The notes under the pieces: generated by a model
Database searches by the model: none
Seen by the model: only the letters and a program-made list of their open reading frames with translations
What the model was told of the DNA's origin: nothing
Program-made: the position numbers and the translations under genes
Shown here: piece by piece, positions 16,701 to 23,975 of the stretch
Position numbering within the stretch: position 1 is the stretch's first letter
How the letters are laid out: each line of letters starts with the position of its first letter
Assembly (NCBI GenBank): GCA_910584835.1
Contig: CAJUEG010000012.1
Span: forward strand, 1 to 47,531
DNA from: an uncultured Oscillospiraceae bacterium
GTDB taxonomy: Bacteria > Bacillota > Clostridia > Oscillospirales > Oscillospiraceae
Reading direction: 5' to 3'
Length of the DNA stretch: 47,531 nucleotides

Positions 16701-18632
16701 TTACACCCAGTTGGCGCTGTTGGAGCTTTTCCCATGGAGTTTATAGGCTGGATTAGGTGCACTTACCCGGCGAACAGCACATAGGTCGGTGCAGTTGCCG
16801 GCAACCGCTTTCAACTCCACATTGCCCTCCAGGGGGACTTTAAATTCAAACACCCTTTTCCCGGTCTTTTCCTCCACCAGCTTGCCGTTGACGTACAGCG
16901 CCACTTTGCTCTGATTGGAATACACTTTGACCTTGGTGACCGCCTCGGGCCGGTCTACATACCGGCTACCGCAGATGTGGACGAAGGGTTCATCGCTCCA
17001 CCAGGCTTTGTAGAGGTAGAAGCTGTCTTTTTTCGTCTTGCGGTCAAAGGTCACCAGGCCCTTGTGGTTCATCCCCGGCTCGCCTCCCTGGTCTCGGGCG
17101 TCGGCGGCAAAGTCGAACATATTCCAGACGTGGGTTGCCCAGAGGAAGGGACGGTGCTCAAAGCAGCGCAGCATATACTCGTGGTAGACGCACTGGTATT
17201 CCTCAGTATGGTCGCCCCGGCGGGGCTTGGAGGAGTGCAGGTTGGGCATGGCCTCGCAGCCATATTCTGAGTAGCCCAGCGGCCTGTCCGGGTAGCATTT
17301 GTGGAAAAAGTCAATCCAGAAATCGTTTAGGAACAATCCAGGCACATACCAGCCCAGGTATAGGTTCCAACTTACCACATCGGTGATATGTGCGGTCTTG
17401 TTGAAGGGACCGCACATGGCATAACAGGCCAGGGTAGTCAGCCGGGTGGGATCCATCTGGTGGTAAAGGTCGTTGAGCACTCGGTGGTTGTCCAGCATAT
17501 CCGCCTTGTCCTTGGTGGAAATGGTGATCTCATTGGATACACCCCATACCACAATAGACGGGTGGTTATAGTTTTGGACGACCAGCTCCTTGGCCTGACT
17601 AATGGTATTGCTGCGACCACCGGGTAAATGTTCAGAGATGTAGGGGATCTCTGCCCACACCACCATCCCGTACTGGTCGCACAGGTCATAGAAATACTGG
17701 TCGTGCTGGTAGTGGGCCAGCCGGATGGTGTTGGCCCCCATCTCCCGGATGAGAGCCATATCGGCATCATGGTGTTTGCAGGTAATCGCGTTGCCAATGC
17801 CTTTCCAGTCCTGGTGACGGCTCACGCCGCGCAACGGATAACTCCTCCCGTTGAGAAAAAAACCTTCCCTGGCATCCACATGAAAGTCCCGCACACCAAA
17901 CCGAGTACTGATCTGATCTACCTTTTTGCCATCTATGTCAAGTGTCGCGACAGCGGTGTACAGATAAGGACTCTTCACTCCGTTCCAAAGCTGTACATTG
18001 GGCACATCTAATTTCCCGTTCGTCATATCAGCAGCGGCAACCTCTTTGCCCAACCCGTCCAGGATGGATATATGTACCTGGCCTTCTTCGCAGTTTCTCC
18101 AAGTCTTCACCTGCACCTCGCCCCGGCTATAGTTTTCTACAGGCTTGGCTGTGACCATGATGCCCGGTCCACCGAGGTGGTCCAAATCAAAGTGACGTTT
18201 GTTGACGATAATCAGCGAGACATCCCGGTAGATGCCGCCATAAAAAGTAAAGTCCGCTTTTTGCGGGTACACCCGGTCATTGACGCCATTATCCACATGA
18301 ACCGTCAGCACATTGGCATCTGAAAGCAGCTCCGAAATATCCCAACGGAATGTGGAATAGCCCCCATTGTGGCTCCCGACAAGATTTCCGTTCAACTCTA
18401 CCTTGGCTGATGCGTTCACCCCCTGGAATTCCAGGTACACCCGCTGATCTGCCGTGAAATTCGGTTTGGGAAAGGACTTGCAGTAGATACACGTTCCCCG
18501 CCAGTAGTCGTTTCCACCATCCTGGCCATCAATGTTGTTCCAGGTATGAGGCAGGTCCACTCGCTGCGTTCTGCCGCTTGGCCCGGTAAAGCTCCAGTCC
18601 TCATTGATCTTGATCCTTTTTCGCAGTTCCAT
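16701..18632 (-). CDS. GH2 family glycosidase (beta-galactosidase/beta-glucuronidase-like)
   Basis: This 643-residue enzyme carries the GH2 jelly-roll (about 40-145, GTCIYCKSF to GGIYRDVSL), Ig-like domain (150-250), TIM barrel (255-570) and a small C-terminal beta domain. Acid/base Glu368 lies in GVSNEIT and nucleophile Glu456 in LGYSEYGCEA. It is shorter than the 799-residue GH2 in the other operon and belongs to a different GH2 branch. No signal peptide. ATG 18632 follows AGGTGAGG; a GTG at 18641 is a less likely start. Only 13 nt separate it from the upstream stop. Confidence 0.93.
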   Translation of the reverse strand: MELRKRIKINEDWSFTGPSGRTQRVDLPHTWNNIDGQDGGNDYWRGTCIYCKSFPKPNFTADQRVYLEFQGVNASAKVELNGNLVGSHNGGYSTFRWDISELLSDANVLTVHVDNGVNDRVYPQKADFTFYGGIYRDVSLIIVNKRHFDLDHLGGPGIMVTAKPVENYSRGEVQVKTWRNCEEGQVHISILDGLGKEVAAADMTNGKLDVPNVQLWNGVKSPYLYTAVATLDIDGKKVDQISTRFGVRDFHVDAREGFFLNGRSYPLRGVSRHQDWKGIGNAITCKHHDADMALIREMGANTIRLAHYQHDQYFYDLCDQYGMVVWAEIPYISEHLPGGRSNTISQAKELVVQNYNHPSIVVWGVSNEITISTKDKADMLDNHRVLNDLYHQMDPTRLTTLACYAMCGPFNKTAHITDVVSWNLYLGWYVPGLFLNDFWIDFFHKCYPDRPLGYSEYGCEAMPNLHSSKPRRGDHTEEYQCVYHEYMLRCFEHRPFLWATHVWNMFDFAADARDQGGEPGMNHKGLVTFDRKTKKDSFYLYKAWWSDEPFVHICGSRYVDRPEAVTKVKVYSNQSKVALYVNGKLVEEKTGKRVFEFKVPLEGNVELKAVAGNCTDLCAVRRVSAPNPAYKLHGKSSNSANWV

Positions 18633-18645
18633 TTGCCTCACCTAC

Positions 18646-19494
18646 TCAAATGTATTTCTCCAAAAACTCAGCGCTGCGCTGAAAGCTTTTGACCGGCGAT
18701 TTTTCCACCCAGTTGCGGTGGCTCTCCAGAATCACAGCCTCCACAGGCACAGACTTGGCCTGCTCTACCAGGGGCAGCAGATCCATATTTCCATAGCCCA
18801 GCTCCATGCTGTCGCTTTTCAGGATAGGGGTCATGGCTGGCCCGGACAGCCGCGTCCCTCGGTCGTTAATGTGCCATAGCTTCATGCGTCCCCCCAGTTG
18901 CTTCATCCAGAACAGGGCGTTGGCACCCCCTTCCGTGAACCAGTAGCTGTCGAATTCAAAACCTACCGTCGCCGGATCTGTCCCGGACAGCAGGATGTCA
19001 TAGGCCCGTTGTCCCCGGTTCACCCACTGCAATTCGCAGTTGTGGTTATGATACAGCAGGCTGACGCCCTCCCGGGCCAGCGCTTCCCCGGCCCGGTTCA
19101 GGCGGGCGGCCAGCTCCCTGACCGCCCTTTCGTCGCCGTAGGGGAAGCGGTACATCCCTGTGATCACCGCGTACTTCGCCCCCAACGCCTTGACCTCGGC
19201 GGCGACGGCCGGACTGTCGCGTTCTACGCTGTCAAGATCCGTGTGCAGGCTGATTACCTGGAGCCCGGATTCCTTTACCAGCCGGGGCCAGTCCAGCCTG
19301 CCGCCCCCGCCCACAGGCATACCGGCTGCTTTGGTGATGAGGCGGACTAAAAGGCCGCTGGGGTGGATCATAAAGCTGCACAGCTCGATCCCATCGTACC
19401 CGGCATCCTTCATTTTTTGCAGCGTGTCCCGGGCCTGGACCTCGTTATTCAGCACCGTGCCCAGCATGAACTGCTGGACTGCTTTGATCGGCAT
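18646..19494 (-). CDS. Sugar phosphate isomerase/epimerase-like TIM-barrel protein (AP_endonuc_2 superfamily)
   Basis: This 282-residue TIM barrel has the family pattern: DGIELCSF near the start, ISLHTD, YHNHNCELQWVN, then VGFEFDSYW, LWHIND and ILESHRNWV. The Glu, His and Glu of these strands are the expected divalent-metal ligands. Members interconvert keto and aldo sugars or act on inosose-type and 3-keto sugars. It is cytoplasmic by lack of a signal. AGGGGG precedes ATG 19494. Position between an SGNH lipoprotein and GH2 suggests conversion of a sugar released in the pathway. A role in 3-keto-glycoside chemistry is possible, but no partner oxidoreductase is in the window. Confidence 0.85.
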   Translation of the reverse strand: MPIKAVQQFMLGTVLNNEVQARDTLQKMKDAGYDGIELCSFMIHPSGLLVRLITKAAGMPVGGGGRLDWPRLVKESGLQVISLHTDLDSVERDSPAVAAEVKALGAKYAVITGMYRFPYGDERAVRELAARLNRAGEALAREGVSLLYHNHNCELQWVNRGQRAYDILLSGTDPATVGFEFDSYWFTEGGANALFWMKQLGGRMKLWHINDRGTRLSGPAMTPILKSDSMELGYGNMDLLPLVEQAKSVPVEAVILESHRNWVEKSPVKSFQRSAEFLEKYI

Positions 19495-19518
19495 GGATGA
19501 TGCCCCCTTTTTTTATTT

Positions 19519-20559
19519 TCAAATTCCGGACAGGGTCTCTTCAAACTTAGGCAGCCACCACTCCCGATAGCCGGCCTTTGTCGGATGGATGCTGTCCGCC
19601 ATATAGAGCGCCCGTTCTTCCTCGCTGATGTCGTTGAACGCCTGGTCACGATATAGGTCAATGATGGTTACACCCCACTTTTCCGCAATCTCCTCCAACG
19701 ACTGCACCATCGTTTCATAGTTTTCGTCGCCCATGGGCGGGTTGGTGTAGAAATAGACAGGGCAGTCCCATGTGCCTTTGGCCGTGGCGATGATGTACTC
19801 CATTGCCCCAAAGGTGGTGGCGGTGTCAAAGGCTGCAGCATCACGCACATCAGCCGGCGTCACAACGCCAAAGCCATCGGGGAAGCCCTTATCGTTTGTG
19901 GACAGCTGGCAGATGAACGCGTCCACATGACCTGCCCTTTCATCAGAGGCCAGATACTGATCCAGGCGGCTTACGTAGCTGCTGCTGGCCCGGTCCGCCA
20001 GCGTGGTGCCGGAAACGGCCTCCTTGATGCACTGCGCCCCATGTTTCTTGGCCAGGAAGTCCGCCATGGATTCCTGTCCGGAGCTGGCCCCCTCTGTGAC
20101 AGAGGAGCCGAGCCAGAAGATGACTTTTCCCTCTAGTGGGCTGTCTGCGATTTCCTGCGTGCTGGCAACGGAGTATTCCTCCCGGTTTCCCTTCAACGTG
20201 ACCTTGATGTTCTGCTCCACAGTTTCCCCTCCATAGACAAATTTAGCAAACAGGGACGTCCGCGTCAGCGGTTGGTCTACGATGATCCCCTCATAGGCCA
20301 CGTTTTCCAGTATTGAGCCATCCTTCATCTTGGCGTCAATGACAACCCCAGCCGGATCAAAGGTCTCGCCTTCCTCATACTCCAGCTTCTCCGGCAGCTG
20401 CGCGATGGAGAGTTTCCACACAGCAGAGATATCCGAAGAAACTTCGTCCGGCGGATCACTGATAGAATCCCCTTGACGATCAGGGGGCCTATCCGCACAG
20501 GCACTCAGGACAAGGAGAATCCCAAGTACCGCCGAGATCATAAAGTTTTTTTTGCCCAT
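19519..20559 (-). CDS. Lipoprotein with Ig-like domain and SGNH hydrolase domain
   Basis: This 346-residue protein starts at ATG 20559 (AAGGGAG upstream). It has a signal peptide with lipobox LSAC and lipidated Cys21, then a linker. A Big_3-type Ig domain follows at about 50-123 (LPEKLEYEEGETFDPAGV). The SGNH domain spans about 145-345. The first block is WLGSSVTEG, so the usual GDS is GSS with Ser153 as nucleophile. STND and DSIHPT supply blocks III and V. It should act on the outer face of the membrane, probably removing acyl groups from the substrate attacked by the anchored GH3 enzymes. It is 13 nt from the upstream membrane protein gene. Confidence 0.86.
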   Translation of the reverse strand: MGKKNFMISAVLGILLVLSACADRPPDRQGDSISDPPDEVSSDISAVWKLSIAQLPEKLEYEEGETFDPAGVVIDAKMKDGSILENVAYEGIIVDQPLTRTSLFAKFVYGGETVEQNIKVTLKGNREEYSVASTQEIADSPLEGKVIFWLGSSVTEGASSGQESMADFLAKKHGAQCIKEAVSGTTLADRASSSYVSRLDQYLASDERAGHVDAFICQLSTNDKGFPDGFGVVTPADVRDAAAFDTATTFGAMEYIIATAKGTWDCPVYFYTNPPMGDENYETMVQSLEEIAEKWGVTIIDLYRDQAFNDISEEERALYMADSIHPTKAGYREWWLPKFEETLSGI

Positions 20560-20572
20560 CTCGGTCACTCCC

Positions 20573-20974
20573 TTATTTCATGTCCTGCCCATTTGATCCG
20601 GCAAAGCAGGAAACCGCACCCGATACCGCGCAAAGGAAAAATACCCCCGCAAAGGCCATGCCCATAGCGGCATTTCCGCCAATAAAATTGACTTTGTTCC
20701 ACACATCGGACAAACTGGGTACCGCGACACGGAGCACTACTCCAAAAGCGGCGGCATAGAACGCCGTAGGCACAAAGGGGGCAAATTTCAGCCGGGTGAA
20801 CAGCACCAATGCAGTGGAGCCCACGCCTGCCAACGCCAAGGCAAAGCCAACGACTGTAAACGTTTTGTCCGTTCCGTCAAGCACAATATACAGGATGGCA
20901 CCCAGCAGGGCTGCGGCTCCCGCAATCAGATTCATATAAAAACCCAAGCCCCGGTTTTTAAACACATTTTTCAT
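20573..20974 (-). CDS. Small four-helix membrane protein paired with permuted GH3 (copy A)
   Basis: This 133-residue protein has four predicted transmembrane helices and no recognised domain. It begins MKNVFKNRGLGF. It resembles the 135-residue protein at 31266-31673, sharing LGF near the start, GFALALAG versus TFGLALGG in helix 2, and F-I/F-GGN followed by a final hydrophobic A-AF--VF stretch. Its ATG begins one base after the TGA of the GH3 gene, and its ribosome site AGGAGA lies inside the GH3 C-terminal codons, so translation is coupled. A partner role with the anchored GH3 is inferred from this repeated pairing. Confidence 0.82.
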   Translation of the reverse strand: MKNVFKNRGLGFYMNLIAGAAALLGAILYIVLDGTDKTFTVVGFALALAGVGSTALVLFTRLKFAPFVPTAFYAAAFGVVLRVAVPSLSDVWNKVNFIGGNAAMGMAFAGVFFLCAVSGAVSCFAGSNGQDMK

Positions 20975-20975
20975 C

Positions 20976-23903
20976 TCAGCGTCTCTCCTTTTTTACGTAA
21001 GCATTCCAGGCAAACATCCCGAGGGATGCCACGGTCAATAGAGCAAAGGCGGCACAGACAGCGATCAGCGCCGGCTGCCACCAGTAAACAGTCTCATGGA
21101 CGACAGTTTCTTCTGCCAATCCATTAACCAGAATGCTTCGGCTGTGGGCATAATAGAAATGCTCATTGGCTGTTTTCATCCAGTTCAGGATGTTGCCGTC
21201 CCGGTCTTTGATCGCCAGATTGGTCAGCTCGCTGGTGCGCCCGGTGTCGGAGAGGAACAGATCGGTGCCGCTGGTGATACACTCGGCAGTGAGCACATAA
21301 TCAGAGGCATCCTTGGAGGAATCGGTAATGTTGATGCCCTGAAAGCCCCATTCGTTGCGGAGGATCTCCACCTGTGCGCCGTAGTGGGCAGGTGACGCGG
21401 TCATCCCAATTCGATTATAGCTGGTCATGACGCCCAGACCGCCGCCATGGCTCAACGCGCCTTCAAATGCTTTGAAATAGATCTCACGGCAGGCCTGCTC
21501 AGTGGCAAAAGTGGCCACGCCATGGCGGTTGACCTCCTGGTCGTTGAGGCAGAAGTGCTTGAATCCGGTGATGATGCCCTTTTCTGTCATGGGCTGGGCG
21601 TTGGCACGGCTCATCAGACAGCTCATCAGGCCGTCCTCAGAGAAATACTCGCTATTGCGGCCCAGGTAGGCCGTCCGATGAATGTTGGCGCCGGGGCCGA
21701 ACACCATGGTGACATCGGCATACATGGCATCCTCCGCCATAAGGGCACCCCGTTCCCTGGCCAGGTCCAGGTTGAACGTGGCGGCCTGGATCGGCTCATC
21801 CACAAACAGGGTGCAGCCTTTCCCATTTCCCTTGGTATAGCTGCCCTGAACGCCGCAGGGGCCGTTGGTGGAGGCGTTTGCAGGCTTACCTACTTCGGGG
21901 ATGGCCACATTGCCCCGGTTGTCACCGCAGATAGTGGCCAGCTGATTGATGGTAAGTTGGTCAATAAACGTCTTCCACTGATCAGCTCCGAACTCCACGT
22001 CTTTCATGCTTACCAGCTTTAAACCGGCGTCTTCACCAAAAGCCATGTCGCCGGTATCCGGGGCGTCACCAGGTTTTTGATAGGTTTTCCCGATCATCAG
22101 CTCCGCCATGGCGTCAGTGGCGGTCAAGCCGGTATAGCTCTCGGGGAAAGTGTTCCAGTCTGACCTGCTCAGATAAGTGACAGTGCCGGGAAGATGCTCG
22201 TTCAAGTCAGCGTCTTGAAGCTGGTTGGACACGACGGCTCCGGTTGTGGGGCTGACCGCATAGGTGGTATTGTCATACTGCCCCAGCTCTGCTTTTACCG
22301 CATTGGAGGGAACGCCGGACACCAGATTCCCCTTTTCGTCAAACAGGCCCTCAATCCCCCTGGCGGCCATAATGTTGTTCAATGCGCTATGGCTGCTGTC
22401 GCCGATGGCAAACCAATAATCCCCTGCGTCAAATATATAGCAGCCGGTCTTGGATGGGTCTGCGCCGTTTTCAGCGTTCTCATCGTAAACTGCGAAATAG
22501 TAATCAGGCACGGAGATAGTGACCGTCTCGCTTTCCCCGGCGGACAGCTCACTTGATTTCTGGAAGCCGATGAGCTGGATGGCGGATTTCTCAGCCTGTC
22601 CGGGCTCCCAGGGGAGCTGGGCGTAGAGCTGAACCAGTGCCTTGGACTTCCCGTCAAATCCGCCGTTGTTGGTAACCTTTACAGCAGCGGTGACGGTGTG
22701 TGCGCTTTGATCCCAGAGGATGCTCTCCACCTCCTGGGTGAACTGGGCGTAGGACAGGCCATAGCCAAACGGATAAGCCATCTCAGCGGCATAGTCCCAG
22801 CCGCCATCGCTGGCAAACGCTCCGGCAGGGCCGTTGGCGCCGTTGATCCCCAGCACCTGATCCTGGTAGCGGGTCTCATAGTATTTGTAACCCACATATA
22901 TCCCTTCCGCATACACCAGGTAGCGGTCGCCGTACATCTTCTCCAGATTGGTGAATTTGTAATCGCCAAAATTCTGCATGGCGGGCGCGGACAAGGAGCT
23001 GGAGGCCCAGGTGTCCGGCAGATGCCCGGACACATCTGCCACCCCTGTAAGGATATCCATCAGCGCGATAAAGCCATAGTCGCCTGCCGCGCCGAACACG
23101 AGGCAGGCATCCACCCCGTACTCCTCATATTCGATCCACTCGATATCCATAGCAAAAGGGCTGTTGATGAGGACTACGGTTTTCCCGAACTTCCCGCTGT
23201 CGTGGATCATCTTCAAAAGATCTGCTTCCTCCTGGTGGAGAGAGAGCATGGGAACGCCGTCCGCATCTAGGGGATCAAGGTCAACACCCTCTCCGCCGTA
23301 ACGGGTAAGAAGGACGAAGGCCACGTCATTGTACTGGGATGCATAGGAGCTTTTCAGTGTATCGGTGTAGAAAGCGGCAGGTGCTTCGCCCACGGCAGAG
23401 CCGCCCCGGGTTGCCACCGAGGTGCGGACGATGCCGCTGCTCGCATACGCGTCCCGCATAGCGGGATTGACCTGGAAACCAGCGGCCTCAAAGGCGGTAT
23501 ACAGTTCGCCGCCCCGGTCAGCGTTAAAGCTGGCATTTCCGGCATTTGATTTATAGATGGGGTCGTTGACCGAATTGCCAAACACAGTGACGCTACGCTC
23601 GTCAGCGGCCAAGGGAAGCGTACCATTTTCGTTCCGCAGCAGCACCGTCCCCTCGTACATAGCCCGGAGATTATGATCCCGTTCATCCGCAATAAGCCGG
23701 TCGGCGTTTTCCGCATTCAACGGCCCATAAGCGGAGGGATAGTAATTGGTGTCCCCGCTCACTTCAATGGTTTCGCCAGTGATACCCAAAAAGCTGTTTA
23801 CATAGCCGCTGTAATAAAATGCGGAGCTGGTAAGGCTCAAAGCGGTAGACAGCAGCAGAGCAAACACCGCCGCCAATCCCAGCCATTTCTGGTATTTTTT
23901 CAT
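20976..23903 (-). CDS. Circularly permuted GH3 glycosidase anchored at both ends (copy A)
   Basis: This 975-residue protein starts at ATG 23903 (GGGAGG upstream). An N-terminal helix (about 7-32) is followed by the GH3 alpha/beta sandwich first (EGTVLLRNENGTLPL, GGEGVDLD with likely acid/base Glu), then Fn3 (YPFGYGLSYAQF). The TIM barrel comes last: GPGANIHRTAYLGR, KHFCLNDQE, and nucleophile Asp861 in INITDSSKD. A second helix (WWQPALIAVCAAFALL) and a basic tail KKERR end it. N-terminal positive charge plus the basic tail imply both termini inside and the enzyme outside. Reversed GH3 domain order is known from Ruminococcus albus and Butyrivibrio beta-glucosidases; the double anchor is the odd feature. 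Closest to copy D. Confidence 0.92.
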   Translation of the reverse strand: MKKYQKWLGLAAVFALLLSTALSLTSSAFYYSGYVNSFLGITGETIEVSGDTNYYPSAYGPLNAENADRLIADERDHNLRAMYEGTVLLRNENGTLPLAADERSVTVFGNSVNDPIYKSNAGNASFNADRGGELYTAFEAAGFQVNPAMRDAYASSGIVRTSVATRGGSAVGEAPAAFYTDTLKSSYASQYNDVAFVLLTRYGGEGVDLDPLDADGVPMLSLHQEEADLLKMIHDSGKFGKTVVLINSPFAMDIEWIEYEEYGVDACLVFGAAGDYGFIALMDILTGVADVSGHLPDTWASSSLSAPAMQNFGDYKFTNLEKMYGDRYLVYAEGIYVGYKYYETRYQDQVLGINGANGPAGAFASDGGWDYAAEMAYPFGYGLSYAQFTQEVESILWDQSAHTVTAAVKVTNNGGFDGKSKALVQLYAQLPWEPGQAEKSAIQLIGFQKSSELSAGESETVTISVPDYYFAVYDENAENGADPSKTGCYIFDAGDYWFAIGDSSHSALNNIMAARGIEGLFDEKGNLVSGVPSNAVKAELGQYDNTTYAVSPTTGAVVSNQLQDADLNEHLPGTVTYLSRSDWNTFPESYTGLTATDAMAELMIGKTYQKPGDAPDTGDMAFGEDAGLKLVSMKDVEFGADQWKTFIDQLTINQLATICGDNRGNVAIPEVGKPANASTNGPCGVQGSYTKGNGKGCTLFVDEPIQAATFNLDLARERGALMAEDAMYADVTMVFGPGANIHRTAYLGRNSEYFSEDGLMSCLMSRANAQPMTEKGIITGFKHFCLNDQEVNRHGVATFATEQACREIYFKAFEGALSHGGGLGVMTSYNRIGMTASPAHYGAQVEILRNEWGFQGINITDSSKDASDYVLTAECITSGTDLFLSDTGRTSELTNLAIKDRDGNILNWMKTANEHFYYAHSRSILVNGLAEETVVHETVYWWQPALIAVCAAFALLTVASLGMFAWNAYVKKERR

Positions 23904-23925
23904 GACGTGCCTCCCGAGATGTTTT

Positions 23926-23960
23926 CGGGCCGCAGCCACAGTTCGTGGAACTGCGGCCCG
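23926..23960 (-). other. Intercistronic hairpin upstream of GH3 copy A
   Basis: A perfect 10-bp stem CGGGCCGCAG/CTGCGGCCCG (23926-23935 and 23951-23960) with an inner CCAC/GTGG pairing. No T-tract follows on the minus strand, so it is more likely a processing or stability element than a terminator. It ends 23 nt before the start codon. Confidence 0.6.
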
Positions 23961-23975
23961 CTGAATTATTGCAGA

